Notes: generated by a model not told the origin, from the sequence alone. Counted from the first letter of the stretch, positions 6,647 through 13,621 are shown. The stretch: 14,244 bases of DNA from Verrucomicrobiota bacterium (GCA_023426435.1 JAFAAS010000054.1:1-14244), one strand, 5' to 3'. Program-made: numbers and translations.

Positions 6647-7402
6647 TCACTTGCCGGCGGACCAGCCGCCGTCGACGAGGAGGGTGGAGCCGGTGACCAT
6701 CTGGCTGGCTTCGGAAGCCAGGTAGAGGGCGGCGGCGGCGATTTCGTCGGGGCGGGCCATGCGACCGTTGAGCTGGGTGGAGGACATCTCGCGGTAGGCT
6801 TGTGCGGGGTCGGGGTATTCGGCGATGCGGGCTTTGACGAAAGGGGTTTCGACGCGCCCGGGGCAGATGGCGTTGAAGCGGACCCCGGTGTGCGAGTGGT
6901 CGAGCGCGAGCGATTTGGTGAGGCCGATGAGGGCGTGTTTGGAAACTGAATACGCCAGGCGTTCGCGCACGGCGACGATGCCGGCGATGGAGGCGACGTT
7001 GATCACGCTGCCGCGGCGGCGCTCGAGCATGGCGGGGACGAAGGCGCGACAGAGATTGAACGGACCGCGGACGTTGACGGCGTGGAGGCGATCGAGGTCG
7101 TCGGGGGTGGTGGCGAGCAGATGGCCGACGTGACCGATGCCGGCATTGTTGACGAGGATGTCGAGCGGCGGGAGTTGTCCGGCCAGGACGAGAGCGGCGG
7201 CGGGATCGGAGACGTCGAGCTCGTGGAAGTCGGCGGTGCCGCTGGATTCGCGGATGGAGGAAACCGTGGCGAGGCCGGCGGCGGTGTCGCGATCGACGAC
7301 GAAAACGTGTGCGCCCTGGGTGGCGAAAAGTTGGGCGATGGCCTGGCCGATGCCGGAGGCGGCGCCGGTGACGAGAGCGGTTTTCTGATCGAGGCGGAAC
7401 AT
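6647..7402 (-). CDS. Short-chain dehydrogenase, probable 2-keto-3-deoxy-L-fuconate dehydrogenase
   Basis: This 251-residue classical SDR is complete in one frame. Visible parts are the cofactor loop TGAASGIG (12-19) and D37 after the second beta strand (FVVDRD), which favours NAD over NADP. NNAG (85-88), N110 and the catalytic S138 (NVAS) with Y151 and K155 (YSVSK) follow. Further on are the PGRVETPF loop (181-188) and the C-terminal TGSTLLVDGGWSAG. The sequence style is that of the 2-keto-3-deoxy-L-fuconate dehydrogenase / BDH2-like group. Because it lies 198 bp upstream of the fuconate dehydratase on the same strand, oxidation of that enzyme's product is the most economical role. L-fucose dehydrogenase activity is the main alternative, because SDRs carry out both steps in different bacteria. 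It is the first gene of the codirectional cluster, so its upstream gap should hold the cluster's promoter. No Shine-Dalgarno is present; the leader is C-rich. Confidence 0.85.
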   Translation of the reverse strand: MFRLDQKTALVTGAASGIGQAIAQLFATQGAHVFVVDRDTAAGLATVSSIRESSGTADFHELDVSDPAAALVLAGQLPPLDILVNNAGIGHVGHLLATTPDDLDRLHAVNVRGPFNLCRAFVPAMLERRRGSVINVASIAGIVAVRERLAYSVSKHALIGLTKSLALDHSHTGVRFNAICPGRVETPFVKARIAEYPDPAQAYREMSSTQLNGRMARPDEIAAAALYLASEASQMVTGSTLLVDGGWSAGK

Positions 7403-7769
7403 GGGGTGGTGGTTGGGGCTTGTGGCCCGCTAAACACGCGAAAAGACGCGAAAGGAGGGAAGAGCTAGGATGGAACCACGAATGGACACGAATCTACACG
7501 AAGGAGCGAAAGCGGGCGGGAGGACGGGAGGGCGGAGGTGGATCTCAGGTTTCGGGATTTGAGATTTGGGGTGCGGGGTGCACGGGGTGGGGGAAACGTG
7601 ATGAGTTTCGCGGGTGAGTGCCAGCGCGAGAAACGGCAAGGCGATGAGAACAGAGTCGGGCGATGGCGTTTTTTTTGGTCGCGTGTCCTCGGTGTCATCG
7701 TCGGCCAAAGGATTGCAGAATTTGGACAACGAGAATTGCGGGGTGGTGGAGGCGTTCTAGGGTCGCGGG
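7403..7769. other. Divergent non-coding gap, probable promoter region for the fuconate cluster
   Basis: This 367-bp stretch separates the minus-strand sugar cluster from the plus-strand CMD gene. It contains a CGCGAAAAGACGCGAAAGG string (7437-7455), a decamer-phased AACCAC repeat (7473-7503), a degenerate ATTTGGG-type string (7550-7569) and a run of eight T at 7669-7676. Promoters for both directions should lie here, but I could not find a convincing -35/-10 pair or operator palindrome. Short frames inside it translate repeat DNA and are not counted as genes. Confidence 0.5.
7473..7503. repeat. Unpaired 10-bp phased intergenic repeat
   Basis: Successive decamers GAACCACGAA, TGGACACGAA and TCTACACGAA repeat CACGAA once per ten bases. 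They resemble the copy at 1331-1360 with CGAA in place of CGGA. They lie in the divergent gap about 70 bp upstream of the dehydrogenase start. No inverted partner is visible. Confidence 0.5.
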
Positions 7770-8273
7770 ATGGCCAAAGGAAAAATGACGAAGCGACTCG
7801 GGAATGGAGATTCGCCGGCGGCGGTGCGGCGGGAGTTTGCCAAGGTGACGAAGGCGCTGGCGGCGCGCGATGAGGCGGGTGGGGCGGGGCGGCGCGAGCG
7901 CGGGTTGAAGAAACTCGAGGAGATCGTCGGCGTGCGGGGTGGTCGGGTGTTGAATGAACTCGTGACGGTGTCGCCGGAGCTGACGCGGATCATCGTGGAT
8001 TTCGCGTATGGCGAGGTGATTTCGCGCGAGAAACTCGACGGGCGGACGCGTTCGCTGGTGGTGATCGCGATGTTGGCGGCGATGGGGAATGCGGCGCCGG
8101 AATTGAGGACGCACGTGGGCACGGCGTTGAACAGCGGGGCGACGCGCGAGGAGATTCTCGAGACGATGCTACTCGTTAGCGTGTATGCGGGAATTCCGGC
8201 GGCGATGAATGGGATTTCGACGGCGCGGGAGGTGTTTGCCGCGCGGGAGAAGGCTGGGCGGAAGAGGCGTTAG
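7770..8273 (+). CDS. Carboxymuconolactone decarboxylase (CMD) family protein
   Basis: This 167-residue protein is the only plus-strand gene in the window. The first 45 residues are Lys/Arg/Ala-rich. The CMD domain follows from about 50 to 158: LDGRTRSLVVIAMLAAMGNA (89-108), ELRTHVGTALNSGATREEIL (111-130), then ETMLLVSVYAGIPAAMNGI (131-149). This matches PcaC-type gamma-carboxymuconolactone decarboxylases. No CxxC pair is present, so it is not an AhpD-type peroxidase-reductase. Whether it decarboxylates a lactone or does another small-molecule step cannot be told. The N-terminal extension makes it longer than the roughly 130-residue PcaC. ATG at 7785 (MTKRLG) is a plausible alternative start because AAAGGA lies just upstream; 7770 has no such site. 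It diverges from the fuconate cluster and converges with the next gene, so a shared pathway is possible but unproven. Confidence 0.85.
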   Translation: MAKGKMTKRLGNGDSPAAVRREFAKVTKALAARDEAGGAGRRERGLKKLEEIVGVRGGRVLNELVTVSPELTRIIVDFAYGEVISREKLDGRTRSLVVIAMLAAMGNAAPELRTHVGTALNSGATREEILETMLLVSVYAGIPAAMNGISTAREVFAAREKAGRKRR

Positions 8274-8350
8274 GCACATCTTCAATCTGCCGTTACGCCG
8301 CTGTTGTAGCTCCAAATGGATTCTTCGCTGCGCTCAGAACCCATCTTTGC

Positions 8351-8420
8351 GAACCACAGAGGCCCGGAGACACAGGGGACCCTTAACCATTCTCTGTATT
8401 CTTTGTGTGTCCGTGGTTCA
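8351..8420. terminator. Inverted phased-repeat pair between convergent genes, possible bidirectional terminator
   Basis: The left arm begins GAACCACAGAGGCCCGGAGA (8351) and the right arm ends TTTGTGTGTCCGTGGTTC (8419). GAACCAC plus GA pair exactly at the base, with weaker pairing inward. The element lies in the 239-bp gap between the convergent CMD gene (+) and the propeller protein gene (-). There is no clean T-run, so intrinsic termination is inferred from position and hairpin, not proved. Confidence 0.5.
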
Positions 8421-8445
8421 CAGCGGTGTTTCCGGAGCGACGAGC

Positions 8446-8474
8446 GGCTACAGGATTTTCGAACGGCTGTAGCC
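8446..8474. repeat. Perfect 8-bp inverted repeat downstream of the propeller protein gene
   Basis: GGCTACAG (8446-8453) and CTGTAGCC (8467-8474) pair perfectly around a 13-nt loop, 38 bp downstream of the propeller protein stop (minus strand). It may form part of that gene's 3' end. Sequence nearby (8328-8343, TTCGCTGCGCTCAGAA) has the look of another dispersed intergenic string. Confidence 0.45.
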
Positions 8475-8512
8475 TTCGCTTTGCTCGAAAAGGCAAGGAG
8501 CTCGGAGGTTGC

Positions 8513-10966
8513 TTACGGAGCGGAGTAGATTTCCAGGAGGACGATGCCGGTGCCGCCGGTGGCGTGGAGGGTGTAGGGGCCGGGAGGGAGGTGAATCAGG
8601 AGGGCCGCGTCTTTGCTGGCGGGGGAGAAGGCGGTGACGCCGGTGCGGTGCATTGATTCAACAAGCGCGGTGAGGTCTGGCGCTTCGGACCAGTTGTCGT
8701 TTTCGGCGAGGAGAGTGCCGGAGGAATCGAAGAGTTTGAGGGTGGGATCGGCGAGAGGCTGTTGGACGCCGTGAGCGGCGAGTGCAGGGCCAGAGACGCG
8801 GAGGAGAACTTTCAACGTGCGGTCGAGATTGAGCGGGTCGACGATGATGAAGCCGCCGATCGTGGTGCCCTCGCCGGGAGAGGTTTTGGCGCGGAGGGCG
8901 AGGCCGGCAGGTGGATCAAGAGGGAGGCCGAGATTCGGTGGAGCGGGCGTGGAGTAGATTTCCAAGAGGGCGACGCCGCTCGCCGTTTCGGGGCTCGTGA
9001 GATGAACGGTGACGGCACTCCCGAGACTGTTGTAGTCGGTGAACAACAACGCGGCGTCCTTGCTGCCGGCCTGGAGCGGGAAGGTGCCAGCTGTCTGCGC
9101 GAGGTCGGAGAGGAGTGGGTCGTTACCCCAGTCGTCGTTCTCATGAATCGATTGCCCGGAGGAATGGAAGATTTGGATTGCGGGGTCTCGCAGGTATTCG
9201 GCGACGCCGAGCGATGCGAGGGAGGGGCCGACGCCTCGCACGAGTCCGTGAAAGGACCCGTTGGTTTTTAGGCCGGCTATGACCGTTTCGTCGTCGCGTC
9301 CGGCGATGGCGCGGCCGGAGAGGGCAAGCAGGTGAGGCTGTTCGAACGAACCGTCCAAGGAGATCACTTCACTCAATGTGGAACCTCCTGGAGCGCCGAC
9401 GCGGAGCTGATAGCGGCCGAGATGTTCAGGCGCGAAGGAAGAGATGACGAGTTGGCTGGATGTGCGGTCGAAAGGAAGGGGCTGTCCGTCAAGCGCCCGC
9501 CATTCGTATTGGTGGGGGCCGGTGCCGGAGAGAATAGCACTGGTGAACACGACGCGTTCGCCGCGCGCGGGTGAGATGTTGGACACAGAGATGGAGGCGA
9601 CGGGGATCGTGACGGTTTGGGCGTCGGCGTGGAGGCGCGCGATGAAAGGAGACGCATGGCCGTCCCAGCTGCGGAAATTGCCGCCGACAAGGAGCGCTCC
9701 GGCGGAGTCGAGGACGAGTTGAGTAGTCCAGACAGAATGGGGAGTGGCTGGATAGAAAGAATGATCGGTTTCGAGAGTGGATGTGCCGATCTTCAGGCGA
9801 CGCAGGGGATCGGGGGTGAATATGCGCAGGTGCGAAGCGTCTATTGCGCCGGTGCCCCACGCGGTCGTCGGCGGCGCCGACCATGACGGGTCCGGCGTTC
9901 CGTCGTCTTGAAGCAGGGTCCAGGTGGCGGTGACGTTCGTGTTGTGACTCAGGAGCACGCGCCCATCGGGCAGTGGGACCAAGAAGAGGTAGTTGGCTTC
10001 GTCGCGAACTTGAGTGGTGAAGGTAGGATCGTAGCTTCCGTTCGGCAGGAGCCGGAAGCCGAGCGGGGTGGGGTAACCGCCGATGGTGGTCGCAACGCCG
10101 GACGCATAGATGCGGCCGGCGGCGTCGGTTTCGAAATGGGTGAAGTGCGAAAAGGAGACGCTCGGCGAAGCGACGGTGAAGGCGAAGGATGGATCGTTAG
10201 TGGCGTCGACGTTGAGGCGGCCGGCGCGAGAGCCTTGGGCGAGGAGGATTTTTCCGTCGGGCTGTCGCGAGGCGGCATCGAGTGCGGTGGTGGCAGAGAA
10301 GCCGAAAGGTAGGGGGAGATCGGCTGAGGTGCTGCCATCGGCTTCCAAGAGGAAAGGGGGATGGGAAATGAGAATGCGGCCGTCGAGGAAGGTCGTGAGG
10401 ACCCGCGCTTCTGGGTGGGGAAGTTCGAAGGAGCCGAGAAGATTTCCGTGGGCGTCGAGCCGGACCACTTCGGCTGTGCCGAAATCGCGCCAGAGTCGGA
10501 CGAGGACGCCGCGATTTGCGAGGACGGCGAGGAGAGAGGCGTTCGAAATGTCGGCGGGCAATTCGGCTTTGAAGGTGCGATCGATCGCAGAAGGCGGCGC
10601 CGAAGCGACGTTGAGCGGAACGGTATTGGTGTAAGTGGTGCCGGAAGGATCGGTGATCTGGACTCGGTAGTTGCCGGCGTGTGCGAGCGTGACGTTGCGA
10701 AGATGAAGTGTAGGGCCGGTTTGGCCGGGGAGCGGTCGGTTTTCGAAGTGCCACTGGAGTTGCACGCCGGCGCCCGGTGCGGGGTGGAGACTGAAGAGCG
10801 CGGCGCTGCCCGGAGGGATCCAAGCGGGCAGCGGTGACACGCCATCTTCCTGGCTGAGATAGAGCGAGTGAGGAGCTCCACAAAGCGATGCGGCAAGAAA
10901 GAGTGCGAGCAGTGCGCCGCGCAGGAGAACGAAGGGAATAAGGATGCGCGGTTGCCGGAGGTCCAT
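8513..10966 (-). CDS. Secreted Ig-like / delta-60-type beta-propeller protein with two C-terminal verrucomicrobial modules
   Basis: This 817-residue exported protein has no recognised enzyme motif. An N-terminal signal peptide (about 1-31, core IPFVLLRGALLALFLAASLC) is followed by an Ig-like domain near 50-121 (QWHFENRPLPG...HAGNYRVQITD). A propeller region at about 130-450 has repeats of the form PDGKILLAQG and GFRLLPNGSYDPTF, typical of delta-60 repeats. A second Ig-like domain lies near 455-537. Two copies of a module of about 130 residues follow at roughly 545-673 and 687-815. Both carry GPsLAxxGV, L.DPxxxLF.SSG and a NDDW/NDNW motif, SKDAALL, and end LLEIYS. No PEP-CTERM, autotransporter or LPxTG end is seen. 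The frame opens earlier at 11032, but that start overlaps the pnp terminator. ATG at 10966 directly precedes the signal peptide and follows AAGGGGGT. Likely extracellular adhesion or recognition; function unknown. Confidence 0.85.
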   Translation of the reverse strand: MDLRQPRILIPFVLLRGALLALFLAASLCGAPHSLYLSQEDGVSPLPAWIPPGSAALFSLHPAPGAGVQLQWHFENRPLPGQTGPTLHLRNVTLAHAGNYRVQITDPSGTTYTNTVPLNVASAPPSAIDRTFKAELPADISNASLLAVLANRGVLVRLWRDFGTAEVVRLDAHGNLLGSFELPHPEARVLTTFLDGRILISHPPFLLEADGSTSADLPLPFGFSATTALDAASRQPDGKILLAQGSRAGRLNVDATNDPSFAFTVASPSVSFSHFTHFETDAAGRIYASGVATTIGGYPTPLGFRLLPNGSYDPTFTTQVRDEANYLFLVPLPDGRVLLSHNTNVTATWTLLQDDGTPDPSWSAPPTTAWGTGAIDASHLRIFTPDPLRRLKIGTSTLETDHSFYPATPHSVWTTQLVLDSAGALLVGGNFRSWDGHASPFIARLHADAQTVTIPVASISVSNISPARGERVVFTSAILSGTGPHQYEWRALDGQPLPFDRTSSQLVISSFAPEHLGRYQLRVGAPGGSTLSEVISLDGSFEQPHLLALSGRAIAGRDDETVIAGLKTNGSFHGLVRGVGPSLASLGVAEYLRDPAIQIFHSSGQSIHENDDWGNDPLLSDLAQTAGTFPLQAGSKDAALLFTDYNSLGSAVTVHLTSPETASGVALLEIYSTPAPPNLGLPLDPPAGLALRAKTSPGEGTTIGGFIIVDPLNLDRTLKVLLRVSGPALAAHGVQQPLADPTLKLFDSSGTLLAENDNWSEAPDLTALVESMHRTGVTAFSPASKDAALLIHLPPGPYTLHATGGTGIVLLEIYSAP

Positions 10967-11030
10967 ACCCCCTTGAGACAATTTGGGGTCGAGAAACCGC
11001 CATCGGGGTTCACGCGTTGCACAGCGGCGC

Positions 11031-11067
11031 AAAGAAAAAGCCGGAGCGCGCGAGGCGGCTCCGGCTT
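11031..11067 (-). terminator. Rho-independent terminator of pnp
   Basis: On the minus strand AAGCCGGAGC (11067-11058) pairs perfectly with GCTCCGGCTT (11047-11038) around a 10-nt loop. TTTCTTT (11037-11031) follows. It starts 38 bp after the pnp stop, a textbook intrinsic terminator. Its T-run overlaps the longest possible start of the next gene (11032), which argues for the later start at 10966. Confidence 0.85.
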
Positions 11068-11078
11068 GGAGAGAGAAC

Positions 11079-11103
11079 GGCGCGTGGGGACCACGCGCCC
11101 TAC
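11079..11103 (-). repeat. GTAG-headed palindromic (REP-like) element directly after pnp
   Basis: On the minus strand GTAG (11103-11100) is followed by GGCGCGTGG, a 3-nt TCC loop and CCACGCGCC (11087-11079), a perfect 9-bp stem. It begins one base after the pnp stop codon (11105). It shares the head and the outer GGCG/CGCC with the elements at 5104-5129 and 13508-13535, but the inner stem sequence differs while still pairing. Confidence 0.6.
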
Positions 11104-11104
11104 C

Positions 11105-13300
11105 TTATTCGGCGGGTTGCGCCGGGGGCTGCTGTTGTTGCTGCTGCTGCGCTTCGAGGTCTTTCATCGCGGCGCGGCGGCTGAGGCGGACCTTGCCGCT
11201 GCGCTCGTCGATGCCGATGCACTTCACCGTGATCGAGTCGCCCATCTTGACGACGTCTTCGGTGCGGCGCACGCGGAAGTCGGCGAGCTCGCTGATGTGG
11301 CAGAGGCCTTCGTTGCCGGGCGTGCACTCGACGAAAGCGCCGAAGTCCTTCACGCCGGTGACGCGACCGGTGTAGATCTTGCCCACTTCGATCTTGGCGC
11401 CGCCGCCGCCCTTGCCGCCGCCGCAGAGGCCGTCGATTTCCTGGATCGCGCGGTTCATGGCGTCGGCGTTGTTGGAGTAGATGAAGACCTTGCCGGAGTC
11501 GTCTTCGGCGATGTCGATTTGCGCGCCGGTGGTTTCGACGATGCGGCGGATGGTCTTGCCGCCGGGTCCGATGAGCAGGCCGATCTTTTCGGGATCGATC
11601 TGGATCGTCTGGATGCGCGGGGCGTAGGCGCTGAGGTCGGTGCGCGGCGCGGGGAGCGAGGCGAGCATGACCTTGAGGATTTCGATGCGGGCGTCGCGGG
11701 CCTGGAAGATCGCGGTCTTGGCGATTTCGAACGGGAGGCCGTTGATCTTGAGGTCGAGTTGGAAGCCGGTGATGCCCTTGGTGGTGCCGGCGAGCTTGAA
11801 GTCCATGTCGCCGAAGTGGTCTTCCTCACCGAGGATATCGGTGATGGTGGTCCATTTCGCGATGGAGCCGTCGGGGGCGGTTTCGGTCATGAGACCGCAG
11901 GAGATACCGGCGACGGGCGCGGTGATCGGCACGCCGGCGTCCATGAGGGCCAAGCAGCCGCCGCAGATGGAAGCCATCGAGGTCGAGCCGTTGGAGCCCA
12001 TGATGTCGGAGACCACGCGGATCGAGTAGGGGAAGACGTCTTCCGGCGGGAGGACGGGCACGAGCGAGCGTTCGGCGAGGGCGCCGTGGCCGACTTCGCG
12101 GCGGCCGGGCGAGCCGTAGCGGCCGGTTTCACCGACGGAGAACGGCGGGAAGTTGTAGTGGAGGATGAAGCTCTTCGACTTGGCGCCGCCGGTGAGGGCG
12201 TCGAGGTCTTGCGCTTCCTTGGTCGGCCCGAGCGTGGTGGTGGCGATGTTTTGGGTGTCGCCGCGTTGGAACATGGCGGAACCGTGAACGCGCGGGAGGA
12301 CGCCGACCTGGGCGTGGAGCGGGCGGAGCGATTTGGCGTCGCGGCCGTCGGCGCGGACGCCGCGGCTGAGGACGGTCTGGCGGTAGGCTTTGTATTGGAG
12401 GTCTTCGAAGACGACGTTGAGGTCGACATCGGTGAACTTGCCTTCGCCGAGTTCGGCGAGGAGGGCGGCTTTCGCTTCTTCCTTGAGGACCTTCACGGCG
12501 GCGGAACGGGCGGCCTTTTCCTTGCCGAAGATGGCTTCGGCGAGGCGATCGGCGGGAACGACGCGTTCGATGATGGCGCGAGCTTCCGGCGTGGCGCCGA
12601 CGAGGGTGAATTGGGCCTTCGGTTTGCCGCACTGGGCGACCAGTTCCTTGATCGCGCGGAGAATCGGCTGGATGGAGTTGTGGCCGAATTCGAGGGCTTC
12701 GATGAAGCGCTCTTCGGAGATCTGGTCCGCGGAGCCTTCGATCATGAGCATGTCCTTCTCGGTGCCGACGTAGATCAGATCGAGCGTCGAGGAGAACATC
12801 TGTTCGATCGTCGGGTTGGCGACGAACTGGCCGTCGATTTCGGCGACGCGCACGGCGGCGATGGGGCCGGCCCAGGGAATGTCGGAGATGGCGAGGGCGG
12901 CGCTGGCGCCGTTGACCATGGAGATGTCGGCTTCGTTGATCTGGTCAGCGGACATGAGCTGGCCGATGATCTGGACCTCGTTGAGGAAGCCTTCGGGGAA
13001 GAGCGGGCGGCAGGGGCGGTCGCAGAGGCGCGACGTGAGGATTTCTTTTTCGGACGGACGGCCTTCGCGCTTGAAGTAGCCGCCCGGGAAACGGCCGGCG
13101 GCGGAGTATTTTTCGCGGTAGTCGACGGTGAGCGGGAAGAAGTCTTGGCCGGGCTTCATGGTTTGCGCGGCGCAGGCGGTGACGAAGACGTTGGTCTCGC
13201 CTACCTGGACATTGACGGCGCCGTTGGCGAGGAGGGCGAGGGAGCCGGTGGAGAACGTGATCCCGAGCTCGGGAACCGTGACGGAGTATTTCTGATTCAT
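11105..13300 (-). CDS. pnp: Polynucleotide phosphorylase
   Basis: This 731-residue cytoplasmic 3'-5' exoribonuclease performs phosphorolysis of RNA and acts in the degradosome in many bacteria. Domains in order are: first RNase PH domain with FFPLTVDYREK (54-64) and GRFPGGYFKREGRPSEKE (69-86); a helical domain (about 150-290); second RNase PH domain with the phosphate-binding stretch SNGSTSMAS (436-444) and active-site GEEDHFGDMDFKLAGT (491-506, with D494 and D500); KH domain with IGPGGKTIRRI (577-587); and S1 domain (about 637-708). The residue before SNGS is Gly where E. coli has Glu. A short tail ends in seven glutamines (718-724) and a PPAQPAE stretch. The length is slightly above the 711 residues of E. 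coli. It lies downstream of rpsO as in many bacteria, but 334 bp away behind a terminator, so it probably has its own promoter. No Shine-Dalgarno is present; the leader AACAAGTCCGAA is A-rich. Confidence 0.98.
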   Translation of the reverse strand: MNQKYSVTVPELGITFSTGSLALLANGAVNVQVGETNVFVTACAAQTMKPGQDFFPLTVDYREKYSAAGRFPGGYFKREGRPSEKEILTSRLCDRPCRPLFPEGFLNEVQIIGQLMSADQINEADISMVNGASAALAISDIPWAGPIAAVRVAEIDGQFVANPTIEQMFSSTLDLIYVGTEKDMLMIEGSADQISEERFIEALEFGHNSIQPILRAIKELVAQCGKPKAQFTLVGATPEARAIIERVVPADRLAEAIFGKEKAARSAAVKVLKEEAKAALLAELGEGKFTDVDLNVVFEDLQYKAYRQTVLSRGVRADGRDAKSLRPLHAQVGVLPRVHGSAMFQRGDTQNIATTTLGPTKEAQDLDALTGGAKSKSFILHYNFPPFSVGETGRYGSPGRREVGHGALAERSLVPVLPPEDVFPYSIRVVSDIMGSNGSTSMASICGGCLALMDAGVPITAPVAGISCGLMTETAPDGSIAKWTTITDILGEEDHFGDMDFKLAGTTKGITGFQLDLKINGLPFEIAKTAIFQARDARIEILKVMLASLPAPRTDLSAYAPRIQTIQIDPEKIGLLIGPGGKTIRRIVETTGAQIDIAEDDSGKVFIYSNNADAMNRAIQEIDGLCGGGKGGGGAKIEVGKIYTGRVTGVKDFGAFVECTPGNEGLCHISELADFRVRRTEDVVKMGDSITVKCIGIDERSGKVRLSRRAAMKDLEAQQQQQQQPPAQPAE

Positions 13301-13385
13301 TTCGGACTTGTTATGCTATTTCGGATACGGACATGTGTCGCGGATAGGACGAACGCGGGCAGCGACACGACTGCGGCGGTTCGGG

Positions 13386-13404
13386 GCTTCCGGTGACCGG
13401 AAGC
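13386..13404 (-). other. Tight hairpin in the pnp 5' leader
   Basis: GCTTCCGG and CCGGAAGC pair perfectly (8 bp) around a 3-nt loop, 85 bp upstream of the pnp start. If transcribed it lies in the leader. In E. coli the pnp leader hairpin is the RNase III site for autoregulation, so a similar role is conceivable, but no conserved element was recognised and it could equally be a repeat. Confidence 0.4.
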
Positions 13405-13483
13405 GGCGGCGGCGCTTGAGGGCGCTGCGCGCGGGGTTGGGGTTTTCACGAACCCACTTAATCTCCTCGTTCTGACTCGAGAG

Positions 13484-13558
13484 ATTTCCGTTTGGCGCCT
13501 CGAGGTGGGCGGCTCAGCCGGAGGCTTCGCCCTACCTGTTGAAGAAACAAACGGAAAT
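13484..13558. repeat. 11-bp inverted repeat flanking a GTAG-headed element
   Basis: ATTTCCGTTTG (13484-13494) and CAAACGGAAAT (13548-13558) are perfect inverted copies with 53 bp between them. The GTAG-headed palindrome at 13508-13535 lies inside. The whole forms a nested palindrome in the 334-bp rpsO-pnp gap. It may mark the boundary of a small mobilised unit or a leader structure; no transposase is present. Confidence 0.5.
13508..13535 (-). repeat. GTAG-headed palindromic (REP-like) element in the rpsO-pnp gap
   Basis: On the minus strand GTAG (13535-13532) is followed by GGCG, an inner AGCC-TCC-GGCT hairpin and a closing CGCC (13511-13508). The palindrome is imperfect, with unpaired bases between inner and outer stems, as in typical REP elements. 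It has the same head, outer stem and central TCC as the copy at 11079-11103. Confidence 0.55.
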
Positions 13559-13592
13559 GTCCCGGTCGAGAGTGCGAGTGTCGGTAAAGACA

Positions 13593-13621
13593 ACGGGCGA
13601 CCCGCGGATCGGGTCGCCCGT
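13593..13621 (-). terminator. Rho-independent terminator of rpsO
   Basis: On the minus strand ACGGGCGACCC (13621-13611) pairs perfectly over 11 bp with GGGTCGCCCGT (13603-13593) around a 7-nt loop. TGTCTTT follows. It begins 13 bp after the rpsO stop codon. It should end most transcripts before pnp. Confidence 0.82.

Noticed and set aside
7430..7729. 99-codon minus-strand frame in the divergent gap
   Set aside because: Much of it translates the phased repeats (FVSIRG-type peptides); there is no start signal and no domain.
7711..7745. Sigma-70-like promoter for the CMD gene (TTGCAG at 7713)
   Set aside because: No acceptable -10 hexamer occurs at 16-18 bp spacing.
1331..8420. CRISPR array
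   Set aside because: The repeats are 9-10 bp, scattered in separate gaps, without regular unique spacers or cas genes.
8513..8600. PEP-CTERM or autotransporter C-terminus on the propeller protein
   Set aside because: The protein ends LLEIYSAP, with no PEP motif, terminal helix plus basic cluster, or beta-barrel domain.
10967..11032. Longer start for the propeller protein
   Set aside because: The start lies in the T-run of the pnp terminator, and the extra residues would precede a good signal peptide.
10868..13396. 842-codon plus-strand open frame opposite pnp
   Set aside because: It is rich in Gly/Glu/Ala/Asp with no domain and mirrors pnp, which has full domain order and catalytic residues. 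It is an antisense frame kept open by high G+C codon use.
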